The translations under genes and the position numbers were made by a program. 64,000 nt of DNA, from the NCBI GenBank assembly GCA_027886175.1, contig JAJNNQ010000009.1:9158501-9222500 (forward strand), written 5' to 3'. Within the stretch, counting starts at the first letter, position 1; each line of letters opens with the position of its first letter. Of this stretch, positions 1-12,958 are shown in pieces. The DNA is from Phylloscopus collybita (taxonomy: Eukaryota; Chordata; Aves; Passeriformes; Phylloscopidae). The notes beneath the pieces are model-generated. The model had not been told where the DNA came from and did not search any database. It was given only the letters and a program-made list of their open reading frames with translations.

Positions 1-2385
1 CTCTCTTGCTGCATGGTGAAGGTGGTGACTCTGGCACACAGTTCAGCATCTTTCTGTGACAAGCACAGCTGGACAGCTGTACTCCCACCAGGCTACAACA
101 TTAATGTTCATCAAAATTATATTTTACCTGCTTTAATGTACCCAAACCCTGCTATAAAGGAGACTTCTGTTTTCAGGAATACGGCATATTCTTGTACAAT
201 GCCAAAATAAATAGGGGGTACGAGACAGGGATGAAACGGAGCTAATGAGGATTTTCTGTTGAGTGAATGTTTGGACTGTAAACTCTGCAGGGGTTTGGGC
301 TGTGTACACACACTTGTGTTCTAAGAAGGCTGATCTCAACACCAAGTGTCCAACAATAAATAAGATTTTGCAAAGAGAATAAATAAAATTTTGAGAAGAC
401 AAATAAGGCTGCTGCCTGTCCAAAACCAAAAGGCAGCAGAGAGGCTCTTTATGAGGTGCTAAACCTCTAAGACAACATGAAGATTTAATGCCCTTGAAAA
501 ACATGTGTAAATTAGAAAAGAATTTCATAGAATTAAGTGTCGATTTCACTTAATCAGATAAACTATGACCCAGACTATTCCTTGAACTCAGCTTCACCCT
601 TGACTTTTCTGCTGATTCACTGGCACCATGTATTGGTCCTCCAGTGTAGGGGCAGAAACAGAGACAATTTGTGATGATGGAATCAAATATTGCTAAGTTT
701 CTGCCAAGGCAGATGCAACCCTCTTCTCCTGTCTGTCCATGTCTGAGTGCACTGTTGCCAGAGATCCAGCTTTCTAACACATGCACAAAAGGAGCATGCT
801 TCATCCCATCATTTTGGTCACCTTGGCATATCCAGATTTCTGGGAAGTTTCTTATCAACTCCTTGGAAACTGATAACCCTGTCTGGTCTGTGTCCTACCC
901 TGTGGACACAATTATCAGCAAAATATACATTTTTTGCTGGTATTTTATATTTTTCCTTTTCAGTTGCATTTTTCAATTTTCTACCATTTGTATCATATCA
1001 GTTCTTCTCTTTGAATTGTGTTTACTCTCTTTGAAGTTCTTATGTTATTTAGCTTCATATTGTTTAAGTGGGAGAGAGTGGAAGATACATATTTATTGTT
1101 CATTTGGAAAAACTTCACCATTACTTAGACCACCTAGAAGATTAACCCAAGTCACCGATGACCTGTCCTGTGTCCTTTACTCAAAGGAATATGCTATAAA
1201 TTAGGAGAAATAACAATCCCTTATTGTCTTATGCAGGGAAAGCTAGAAATGACTGAAAAAGTTATACAGAAAGGTTGGATTGCTTGGTGGCAGACCTTTG
1301 GGATCATACTCTGCTTAGCTATGTTTTACTTCTTGTTGTGCTTCCAGATTTCTCTAGCTGAAAAACTGCTTTACAGTTGGATGGCATACACAAGAATTCT
1401 TATATTGCCTTCATATATGTGTTTTAAAAGGCATCAACAGTATTATTTTTATCCCCAATGACAAGGTGATAAAAAGCCCCAGAGGAAGTATCATTGGCTT
1501 CAGTGCATCTCATGGGTGCATGAAGAACCAGAAGCATGTCTGCTTAGTCCTCTGGTATCTTTCTTCCAGTCTTCTAATTTTGGAGGAGCAGAGGTGTTGG
1601 GGCACAGCATATTATCTGTCTGCTTCCTAGGCTATCAATACAGGCTCTGTAGCCAGGATTGTTTATTCTCCAGATCGGTTTCTGAGATGGTATTGGAGCT
1701 TCTTGAGACAAAACTGTTACCCTGGTGTGTGGCTGAGGCTTCTCCAGCTTACACTTGCGTAGGTGCCTGTCTCTAACTTCTGCGCCGGGAGGTGTTTGCT
1801 CTGGTGGTCCTCAGCTCCAAATTCTGCAAATCAGAACTTATGGGGCTTGCAGGACACACCCTGACAAAATGGTGCTTTCCAAAGCTGATATATATTCTGA
1901 AAAATGCCACCTGACTGTGATGATTGCCCATGAGCAGTGTTTTTAAGGCACCGTTGCTGAACCTAAAATTTATGTCAAGTGCTCAATGAACCCTTTTCTT
2001 TTAGCTTTTAATTTGAAGCTCTGCTGACAGCACTGCTCCATTGATCTGCTACATGGATCACTGAACTGTGGCCTCACAGAGCAAGCTTTGGGAAACTGTT
2101 ACCAGAGGCTCGAAAGAGTGATATTATTAGCTCACGATTTGCTACACTTAAGTAGTGCTCCCAAAGGAGCAGGGTACTGCACTGAGTTTCCAGAGTTCTG
2201 AATTCACCTCTGTTTTGCCATTTATTTTTGTAGCAGTCTTGGGCAATTGCTTTTCTCCACAGTCACTTAGCTGTTGCTCTTTTTACCTTAGAGAAAGATA
2301 ATTGGTAAAAAACTTGATGAGACTATGGAGAAAGAACAATCCTCAAGTTCCACTTAGATATTTGAAGCTGGGCATTTATGCCTTG

Positions 2386-2410
2386 TTTTTTTTTTTTTTT
2401 TTTTTTTTTT
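2386..2410. repeat. Poly-T tract (T25)
   Basis: An uninterrupted run of 25 T. It could be the tail of an old reversed retroposed sequence, but no matching body or target-site duplication is visible, so it is reported only as a homopolymer. Confidence 0.9.
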
Positions 2411-3338
2411 ATCCATAAAGGGAAGATACCAACACCCAGACTGAAGCCTCCTAAGCTGGGAGGCTTAATGAATATTCATGAAGTGCTCTGAAGAGTAAGT
2501 GCCTTAGAATTTTCCAAATAATAATTACACCTGCTGACTTTTACTCCAAGCCCCCTTCCGTTGTTGCTCTTTCATTATATCAATGTATAGTCTCTCAGGG
2601 CTGTGGAACTGAGACCATTGGAAGTTTTTAATGAACATTTCAGACTTGTGCTTGTGGTTTGCTTAAATATGACGATAATTTTCACCTATTGTTTTATTAC
2701 TCCATGTTCTTCTTGTTTTAGGCTTTTAGGCTGAACTGTTATAGTGGGATACAGTTTCACTGTAGCCTGTGATATAAATGTTTACTAGTGTTATCGTGTC
2801 AGAGGGTGACACTAGCCACATATGTCCAGGCTGTGCCCTGGCATCTGCAGCCACCACTGGGGTGATGTGTTGGCATGGTTGAATATTTTTATTCTGAAGC
2901 ATTTATTCTTTCTCAGTATGATAGGTTAAAAAATGAAATCCATGTAGTTTTAATTAATCCAAATAATCTCTGGCTTGGCTTGCAATCCAATCCTCTTCCT
3001 CCCTACTCCTGGACCTAGGTAATCCATTTGCCTGCAGGCTAGTGCAAGCCAGGAATGTAGGTTCTGGGGCCCAAGGTGACCTGTGATTGTCCTTCCAGGC
3101 CAGACTCCTTGGGTCAGGGAGATTGGGTGTCCCTCTGAGCCCGCACCTCCTGCTTGGCAGTGGCTCAGCATCCTTCTGCTCCATGTCAGGATAATTAGGT
3201 GCGGGGCCCTGGGGGCCGAGAGCGCTGCCAGGATGGCTGTCAGCCCCTGACTTCTCGCCAGCCATCTGAGCAAGTTTGGCATTGTAGGTCTAGGAGAGGC
3301 TGGAAACTGGAAAGTCATGAATGCTTACATGGTTCTGC

Positions 3339-3372
3339 CATCATCATCATCATCATCATCGTTATTATTATT
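3339..3372. repeat. (ATC)n followed by a short TTA run
   Basis: Seven ATC units (3340-3360) are followed after one G by an imperfect TTA run. This is a simple trinucleotide microsatellite. An apparent polyserine or polyhistidine stretch in the overlapping open frames comes from this repeat and does not indicate a gene. Confidence 0.85.
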
Positions 3373-6300
3373 TATTAACATCTGCACATCTGGTCAAGCC
3401 ATGCTGTGGCTTGTGTGGAGGCAGCTCCTGCCAGTGGGATCTGCCTCCATTCACAGGGCTGGGACAGTCCTGCAGAGTCAGGAAAACCTGCACAGTTGTG
3501 TAGAAACTTCTTAATAAAATTTAATGTTATTAAAGTTATTAATAGCATAATAGTAAATCCTATATGGTTTTAATGATATATTTATTTTCTAATTCAAATA
3601 TCTAATGATTTACTGTATAGGAGCTGGGAATTTTTTAAGATTAACAAAATGTTTCTCTTCTTCAACAGGTCAGTAAGAACTTTCCACTGCATTCAGGTCA
3701 CATGATTTAGATCCACATTTTCATTACAAAGCTGAAGCCAAAAATAGACAACACTGTCAAAAAAGGATAAAATTAGTCACATTATCTTAAGAGGGCCACA
3801 GCTTGATTTGGATTTTCAGATGTGCTAAGAGTTAGATTATCTCAGCAGCCGTTGACACTGGGAGAACTTTACCATTATTGGGAATCATTAGACAGAGGCT
3901 TTTTGGATCTGAGATTCCATCTCAAACATTCTGTGTTATACATTCAACATGTATATATTTGGTCTGTAGTGCTAATTAGGTGTTATAGCACAGCAGTTCG
4001 ATTGATGCCAAATTTGTGGATTTGGAGAACTGCAAAACATGAAAGTGTTGCAATTTTTCACTGGTGTCCCCATGAGGGAAATACCAGGGTGTGCACAGAA
4101 CTGCCCAAGCGTGCAGTGTGGTTGGGACACCAGCCCTCGATGTGTCCTGTCACTCCCTGTGACATGTCAGGAAACAGGACACAGAGGACAACATGATTCT
4201 TTCATTACCCTAGTACTGCCTCATCATAGGATAAAAGGAATTTCAAAACAGCCTGGGTTTGTGACTACAGCCCTGGAAGCTCCATGGAGCATTAATTTAG
4301 GTACAAGTATGTCTATGGTTGTGTTCCACCATAAAGTTACTGAAGCATGAGTGGGTATTGCTCTTAAAAACTGTATCAGACCCCTGCTTCAGTCCATCCT
4401 GTGGCTGCACAAGCACGCATGCCAGCCCAGAGAAGAGGCAGAAATGACAGCCTGGGCTTGGGGAAAGCTGTGGTTTGGGAAAGGCGCCCATGGCTGCTTC
4501 GTTTGGTGGCAGTGCCAAGTTATGCTCTGTGACAGCCTTTGTGGTACTAAGCCTGCCTCAGTCTCCCATCTGCAAACCACAGAGTGCTGCTTTGTAACCT
4601 AAAAGGACAGTAGGAAAATGGAGTAGTCTTCAGTGCCTTGAGAATGAACATTGCTTTCTAAAAGTTAGGAGCTATTTGCTCTCCTGTTTCTCTGACTTGA
4701 AAAACTGCAAAGGCTTTTTTTAGAATCCATGCCTTCATCATAATAATTTCTTGATTGAGCTATTAGTCAGTTTTCATCACTTTGCCATCTGGAATGAAAA
4801 GGAAGTGTAAGCTGATTTCTGCCTTTCTTCATATTTCTTTTAAGGAAACTTGTGGTAAAAAAAGCATAATCACGAGAAAACAGATTAAAGAGGCAAAGAA
4901 GACAAAAAGCCTTACCCCAAGCACATGTTTGCATCTTTCCTAAAAACAAGCTACTTAGCTGAGATAAAACTCTGTTTTTCTTCAAGGAATGCTGTAAAGG
5001 TTCATGGACTGTGAATGACCCATTCTTCTCATGTTTCTTCCATTTCATCAGGCCCAACTGGCCTTTTTGAAGCACCTTTCTGCCATTCTCAAATGGTCCA
5101 AAAAAAGATTTATTTAAATAATTTCTATTTTTCTCCTGGTCTTTTCTGCCTTTTGCCAATTGTCTGTCCATTTCTTGCTTCTAGGAAGTGAACAAGGTTG
5201 CCTAGCATTATTTTATTGCTAATGTATATATATCTGTCCTGACCCCCTGCAAATATGGGGACAGATCTAGAAAGGACTAGGACGTGATGGAACATGAAGG
5301 AAAGTTTCTAATGTTGTTTGGGTTTGGATTTTTTTTTCCTTTTTAGTTTTAGAAGTTTATTAGCTATAGCCATGGTTCTCAAACTGTAGCTTAAGAAAAA
5401 AATGGTTGCAAACATTCATCATAGCAGTTTCTTCATTTTCAAAGTGCTTTGAACAGAAAAGAAATGGCTTGGGCTTTGGTTTTTTGCTAGAAACCCCCAG
5501 AACCTGCTAAAGTGGATTTGACTGCTCGCTTTCTTATTGTAAATAATTTCTAAATTGAATTAATTTCTAAAGTGAAAAATGTGTGTAGGCTAAAATACCT
5601 TTTACTAGGAGGTTTTTGAAAATGTTCAATTTGATGATGTTCCTGTAAGAAGTTTCTAGTGTGTCTTCCATGGAAAAAAAGATGATAGATTTCTATCTCA
5701 GATTATTGCTCCTGAAGCCTGTGTAATTAGTCCTTCTCTAAAATCAGTATGTTGCAATTTATGAATAGGGAATGTCGCTCTGAGACTTTCTCCGGATTAA
5801 AGGCCACAGAATTAAGATTTGTATGAGAATTGTAACCTCAATATATATGCTTGATTCTTCTCACATTTTGCTTTTCTTCATGCAATGCAAATCAGATGCA
5901 AATAGGAAATTATTAGGAATAAATGATCAAGATGATAAAATGCAATTTGTTTCCTTAACAGCCATGAACAGCCCCTAGAAATTGGACTGGGCGATGTAAT
6001 TTGTACAGGCAAGACCAGTCCTGAGTTTTCTGTACTTTTGCTTGGGAAAGACCTTATGTTCTTTGAAGGAGATGTACACTTTAATAATTTACTTTTTAAC
6101 TCTGATGGAATTGTATGGGGGAAGAAGAAGGGGAAAGTAAAGGAGCACAGACTAGAAGTAAGATTCAGTCCAATTTGTTTCAGGGTCTACAATTTGGTCT
6201 CTCTTGATGGAGGACAGATGCTGTCAGATTAGAGGCCACTGTCACCCCATTTGGGTTGCAAAGAGGGTGGCATGTGTAGCCTAATAATGATCTAAGGAGG

Positions 6301-6379
6301 ACAGATGCAGCATTAGCTTCTGGTTCAAGCAGCCACTGTATTAATTTTCAAGTGAGCAGCAGCAGCAGCAGATGGTGAG

Positions 6380-6550
6380 ATGAGGCCAGGATGCAAATGC
6401 TCGCCGTGGATGGCTTTTATCTCTGTGCAGCGGCTGTGCCGGGCGGAGCGGGCAGGGCCCGGCCGCTGCCCGGCCACCCCAGCTGGTCAGTCCAGCCCAA
6501 GAGGGATCCTCCCAGGGCTCAGCTGCCAGACACGGGCCTGACACCCGTTG
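6380..6550. promoter_or_regulatory. CpG-rich patch with octamer motif and GC box, possible enhancer or alternative promoter
   Basis: Within about 150 bases there are roughly ten CpG dinucleotides, while the surrounding kilobases have almost none. The octamer ATGCAAAT (POU factor site) lies at 6391-6398 and a GC box GGGCGG (Sp1-type) at 6441-6446, with a CAGATG E-box just before at 6370. No initiator or transcript start can be shown. The regulatory role is inferred from base composition and motifs alone. It is too short for a classical CpG island and could also be a GC-rich repeat remnant. Confidence 0.3.
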
Positions 6551-8340
6551 TTTGTGCTATGATGCAATGGGATAGCTTTTATGGAGAGTCAGCACATTTT
6601 TGATAATAACCGAGACCAACAGATGCATCAGTCTGTGGTTTCCTAGTTAGGTTATGAGTCTGTGAAAAAACAAGCACGTAAACTCAGGAAAATGTGCAAA
6701 CTTGCTATAAACTCTAATCGTTGCTGTTTTGCTTCTTTTCTTGAGGGAGAGTGCTGGGTTTTTGCCTTTGAGATCTCAGTGGGAGGACATTTGGCAGTGC
6801 ATCTTCTTTGTTACTCAGGAATATGGGAAAAACTGGGGAACACCTTTTGGCAGATGTGGTTAAACAACCCCTCCAGGATCTCATCCAGACCAACAAGGCA
6901 TGGCACTGATGGCACACCCGACCCTTGGTGAAGCTGATGTTGATCAGGGCATTCCCTCAGCTGTGACAGAAGTGTGGTGAGGACAAATGGACATACAGTG
7001 AACCCCTTAGTCATAAAATGTGTCTTCCCTGCCCAAGTGATACTGCTGAAGTGTGCTGAAGTTGTGCTTGCTGTGTAGTTTGAATACAGGGCTTTGTTCT
7101 GAACCCAGTGGTCCATTTTTATATTTATGGTATTCATCAGCTGACACGAGTGGGCAGTCACAGAGAAAATATGCTGAGGATGTAGGTAAAGTGCTTTTCC
7201 TCTATCCTGTGCCCTGATAGGAAGTTTTTAGATGCTATAACAGTGAGGAGCTGGTGTTGCTTGTGCTGTTTGGTCCCATGGCAGCACTTTTTACAATAAA
7301 TTATCTCCTTGACCTGAAGAAATGCAGCCAGACACAGAGTGAGTGAGAGCCACTGGTAATGGTAACATTTTGGACATTTGTCCTCAGAGCTTAGAAATGT
7401 TCTTGGAATATGGAATAATAAGTTTATTTTTTAAAAATACCACCTCTCTGTTGGAAAGGGCCAGGTGTGAGGGGGAGGAAGGAGCTGGTACAACTGGCCA
7501 GGCAGTGCCCATGCTGGTGCCAGGATATGTTCTGGCAGCTGCCCTGGTCTCCCATCCTCAGAGCTTCATTCTCCCACTGCTGGCAGGAGGAACAGACATC
7601 TGACTGTTTGTCTGCTTTGCTCCTTTTGCATAGGAATGAAGTTAGTGCCTTTTAGATGTTAATAATTAAAACACTTTTTTTTTTCCTCTCCCTGAACTTA
7701 CCCTGCTGCTTTGGTTAGTGAAACCGATCAGAAGGATTGGGCGGTTTTTTAACCATGGGAAAAGGTTTGCAGGGTCTGACCCAAAGGTAGATAAAAAAAC
7801 CAGCTGCATGATGAGACATGATGCAACTGTTGGTCAAGGGGAAAGGTGAGGATTATTGCTGAAGGGAATGCTGAAAGAAAGAGAGATTTCATAGGAGAGA
7901 GGGAGGCTACTTGGCAGGGAAAAGGGAGAATGTTCCAAACATGTGGGGCATTGTGACCAGATGTAAAAAAAACTAGATAATGTCCAGAAAACAGAAAATG
8001 ATACAAGGGGAGTGCAAGCCATGAAGGTAAATTTTCCCTGGGATCTTCTAGGTAAGTGTCTAGCACAGTCTGTATTCCAAAGAGGTGCAAGGCTGATTGG
8101 ATAGAGGAGGAAAGGTGGCTGGAACAGCCTGAGAGAAAGGTGTTGACAGCAGTTTATTACTGTTTCTTAAACATATGTTTTCTGGTTTCATGATAAATTC
8201 GGAGCACAGCTATAATTAAAATGAAATCTCTGTAAAATACAAATATTTGCTGCATGTCCAAGGTTTTGCACTGAATTAATTGGGCGTTAGTGAAACTGTG
8301 TGAAGTGCGCCAGATAAAGACCCAAAGTTTTAAATAAGTG

Positions 8341-8378
8341 GGGGTTTTTTTGTTGTTGTTGTTTTGTTTTGGGGTTTT
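8341..8378. repeat. T/G-rich low-complexity stretch
   Basis: The stretch is made of T runs, four TTG units and TTTTG units between G runs. It is low-complexity sequence with no coding meaning. Confidence 0.7.
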
Positions 8379-10912
8379 GAGAAATATTTATTTATTTTTT
8401 GGCTTCTGAATATGTCTTGTTTCCTGGCTGATCAGTACTGCAGATGAAAATAACCATCTATCAATACTATGGATATTGAAAAGAATTCAGCTCTGCAGTT
8501 AGTGTATTTCAAATGGTGTTGGTGACATGGTGACAACTTTTTACTTGAGATTTGTGGGGTCTAAATCCAGTCACAAAAATCGTGCCAGAGCATTTGTGCT
8601 CCTCTCTTCAGCATGCTCAGTTTCAGGTCCCATCACAGGAGTATTGCCCATGTCCTGCCAGGGCAATGAGCCTCTCGTGTGTACTGCTGCCATTATTTAA
8701 AACTCTCAGTCACTTCCAGCATCCCATGCTGGACTATTGAAATGATGAGATTTCTGTATCTTTTTAAAGGCAGGAAATGAGATTTTGTGACAAAACAGCA
8801 TTTTGAATTCCAGTACAGTCCGTAGATCAGGTGGCAAAATTTCAGTTGACTTACTGGACCAACTTCTTATTAGTATATTCTTTAGCACCTCTTCTTTTCT
8901 AACAAATATATGAAGGTGCACTTGTTTGAATTCTGATTCTCCTATTGTAAGAAAATACAGGGACCTAGGTATTCACAGTTTTCTGAAATGTACTTCCTGA
9001 CTTTATCTTCTTTTAGAGAGAAAGTGTTACTTTTGATCACTTATTAACAAATGGAGACAAAGAGGGGGCTTGAAGGTTGTGGAGCTCCATTAGCAAATGT
9101 GGATCCCAGTCCTGGCTGATCTCTGTGGTCAGGGTCTTTGCTGTTGCCCTCCTTTGTAGCAGCCCCTGTCCAAGCCCAGAGGCACATGGATCAAATCCAG
9201 GCTTCCAGCACTCTCTGTGTTTGGCATGGGAGGGGTGATCGAGAACATTGGTCTGTCTCCTTTGGCATGCTGCAGAGGTGTGCTGAGTGAAGGAACTGAA
9301 AGGAATAATTTGCCTCAGGCTGGCTGAACTCAATTTTTCTTTTTAAATTTTTTTGTAATTATTTATTTTCAGAAACAATAAAGTTACAAGTTTATTTAAT
9401 TTTCCTGTCTTCATAGTAATCATGAAGGAGAACCATGAAGAAGGAAAAATCAGAGAGACATTGGTGTATTTCAGAGAATTCACCAGAGGGGTAGAGGGAA
9501 TTGAAATTCCCCATTTTAGAATTACGGCTTCCCTACTTTATCACAGCTAGCTGAATCCACTGTTGAAAGGCATATATTTCTGTTTTCAATAGAGAATATA
9601 TTTCATGCCTTTATGGATCGTGTGTCATCTATATCAATGTACATCTATTCATAGAAGTTTTCAAAAGCCAGACAGAAAATGTAGAACAAGCTTCTCTCCT
9701 TGGGGAAAGCATCAGACAATAATCAATGTATGGCAGAAGTTACTCATTGTATAATGAACACAGCAGTGAGAACTGTCATATGAAAAAGTGTTGTAGGACA
9801 GAAAAAAAGGGGTCCTTTTCCATCTTCATGTACAAATGTGAGGTCTTCTTTATATATTCTTATAAAATGCAGTATTATCTCATTTCTGGGTCTAATTTAG
9901 CACACTGGAAGTCTGGAGGTCCAGATTCACAAAACAAAAACTGTTCTTCAGTTGTACTGCTCATATGGATGACATGATCAGACTCTGGACTTTTTAGTTT
10001 GCTCTTTGACGTGGATAATAAAATTGTATTGCTCAATACAGAAATACCAAATTATAATGTGTAGTTCCTACCATTGCCATATTTGTATTTCTTTGTCATT
10101 GCTTTGCTATTCTGTTTCTCCATTCCATTAACGTCCTTAATTTACTGTCTCACATTTTTTCTGGATATGTAATTATTCATAATTTTGAAAGAAATTCTAC
10201 CCTTAAAAGGGATCTGTGTTCAGCTGAGGGCCCAAGTGAAGAACTCCCAAGGGGTGCTGCAGTGCTTCAATTTGTTTTTACTGCCACTGGTCACTTCTTT
10301 CCCCTGGGGTTTGGAGAGACAGGCGCAGACTTTCACCTCCTACCACAGATTTTCTGTCTTCATCGTCAGAGGGAACTGCTTTTCTTTTGTGGAATGGGAG
10401 CCTGTTCATTAATTCTGTAGTGGCTGCTTATCTTTTGTGGTTTGGAGAGAGGGAGGAGGTGAGATAATGCGGGAGCCAGCAGACAGGACCTGGAATGTCT
10501 TGTCCTGATGGGGCGATGTCAGCTGATACTTTCAGAGATGGTTAAATGCAAGAAATTTCAATTTCCTGCTGCAGAAGGGTAATGGGAGTCCAAAAAGAAA
10601 ACTCAGCCTGAGTGCCCACAGGGAGCACAGAGGCAGGAGGGTGAGACTTTCTCAGCCTCCTGGGCATCCAGGGAGGGTGAAATCCATGTTCATGTGCTTT
10701 ACAAAATATGTTACATTTATTTTGGGAATAAAAGAAATCTCATATGGAAAACATACTTTTAGATATAGTCTTGAACAACTTTATAAAGTCCACTGCAAGT
10801 TTATTTAATTAGTTATCAGCATTTTTTTTTTCTTTTTGGCTAGCCTATTGTATTATGAGTTCCATGTAGATAATTGGTACTTAAAAATAATTTTGCCTTT
10901 AAGAATAATTAA

Positions 10913-11019
10913 CTTTTTCTTATTTTTCTTCCTTTTTTCTTATTTGTTTTTTTTCTCTTTTTTATTTCTCATTTTTTCATTTTTCTTTCTCTGTTTTATT
11001 TTTGGTTCTTTTTTTTTTC
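10913..11019. repeat. T-rich polypyrimidine block
   Basis: About 107 bases are almost entirely T with scattered C and few A or G. The overlapping open frame is only a phenylalanine/leucine/serine-rich shadow. A long pyrimidine tract in an intron could bind polypyrimidine-tract proteins, but no exon with a convincing reading frame follows it. Confidence 0.75.
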
Positions 11020-12931
11020 TATGAGTCTGTGAACTTGCTTAAAAGCAGACATTCCTCTCCAAAGTCTGTGGCCTTGCCTAAACACTGGTCTGCATTTTAA
11101 AAAATAAACCTTTTATCCATCCACCCTATGCTAATGGATTACACCCCAGCATTGCTGTCACTCATTGCAGGGCTGTAGGATTTTTGGCATGGCTGTGGGA
11201 TTCAGTGAGGGAGCAGGATTTTTGGCAGCTTGTTTCTTGTCCAAACATTCCTTAATGCCTTCCCACCTCTTGTTTTGTCACCCAGGTATTGTAACAGTAG
11301 CATTTGGAGCTCTGATAGCTTTTTGGAAAGCTGGTTTTGTAAAAGCCAATTCCTTGAGAACTGAAGCAGAGAGAAGAAAGAGGAATACATGTGGGTTGTG
11401 GCTGAAGTGATCCCTTGGCATTCATTGAGGTTGATCATAAATATGCATGAGACAAGGAGTTTTTGGTAGATGCTTTTGCCTCTCTTGCCCCAAGCTATCT
11501 GGAAAGAATCTTTGTGACAGGCTGGGGAGTGCCAAATTTTAAACAAAATATATTTTTTGCCAGTTTTTAGAGAGGTGTAATTATTTTTATGCGAAAACAC
11601 TCTAATGGAAATCCTTATATATGTTTTACTTGCTTCATACTAGTTCTTCATCTCTAGGGCTTCATTCACTATTTTGGGGTCACTGCTTTTTAACACACTA
11701 CCACTCTTTAATGCCATGTATCCCCAAGCTGATCATCTTCACTTTCTGAAGCAGGATCTAGCATATTTATCAGGTAGAATCCGTCACATCTAGTACATTA
11801 TGGTTCTCAGGGCAGCAGAGAGGGGCGAGTGCAACCAGGAGAAAACTCACCAAGTGAGAACTCTTGTCTCCTCACAGGGTGTTCCTCAAGCAGCAACACT
11901 TTTCATGTCTTGGGGGAAGGGATTTTAATACAGTTTTCAAATATGTCAACTAGTTTCTGGTAGCATATTGAAAAAATGAAAAACTTTTTCTACTGCTAAA
12001 TATGTTCTCCCTGCCTGCTTTCAGATTTTGTGTGCTTCTGTGTGAATATTTTCCTGGATAATGATAAAATAGTCATGAAAGGGGCTTTTTTATTAATTGC
12101 TGGATACAGGATATTTGTAACTGTGTTATAGGATTGAGTGGGAGTAAAAGTGATTTTGTATTTTTCTTCATAAAGATTTTGTCTCCTTGTGGCTCTGCAT
12201 TCATTGTACTGTCCATAATACTTACAGCTTTATAAAAAACAGCCATGGTTTCCTCAGCAGTAGTCTGTTATGAGCTTTTTAATAAAATATTCAAATTACA
12301 GCATCCAAAACTAAGGATAGTGACACTATTTCAAGAGAAATATATATAAACATGAAGTTCACATTCTGCTTTTTATTTTAAATGAGAACATATGTCTGGT
12401 TTCTACAGTGTTGCTTGTGTACCCAAATACCAATGAGGTTTTCTTGAAAGATTGGGAGAGTCTCTATGTTTCAAGAAGTTTTTTTATATAGGTTGAAGAT
12501 TGGCCTCAATATTACCCATTAATCCTGTAAAATTTGTTTGGCAAAGTCAAGTGGGATCATCTCCCATGCAATTTGGACTCAAAATTCTGACACAGAATTT
12601 TTGCTTTCCTGGAAGGTGTACTTCACATAAATACACATCTCTCCACAAACAGAAGGGTAGCAAGGTGAAAGTCTCTGGCCTGTATTGTATACAAAGTCAG
12701 ATTAGGTGATTTCTTGTAGTGGGTCTCTGTTCTAGCCTTCAACTTCTGCAAATGACAAACTGAACAGAGAACAGAAAATGTAAGCACTGAGAAATTTGAT
12801 TCAGCAGTGTTCAAGGAACTAACTGATCAATAGGATCTAAAAAATTGAGCTCAATTCATATTTCTGTTGTGTATTTGTATACTTATGTATTTTCATAAAT
12901 GTATTTATAACAGGCATGCAAGCGTGGAAGT

Positions 12932-12958
12932 AAAGTTACTCTGTGTGGGAGTAACTTT
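12932..12958. repeat. Short perfect hairpin (10-bp arms)
   Basis: The arms AAAGTTACTC (12932-12941) and GAGTAACTTT (12949-12958) are exact reverse complements around a 7-base loop. There is no T run after it and no sign of function. Confidence 0.7.

Noticed and set aside
2468..2479. 12-bp palindrome ATGAATATTCAT resembling a POU dimer site
   Set aside because: A 12-bp AT-rich palindrome is expected by chance in a window of this size and nothing nearby supports it.
2950..3318. 122-codon minus-strand open frame in a GC-rich block
   Set aside because: There is no recognisable domain, a second overlapping frame is equally open, and the openness is explained by local GC richness.
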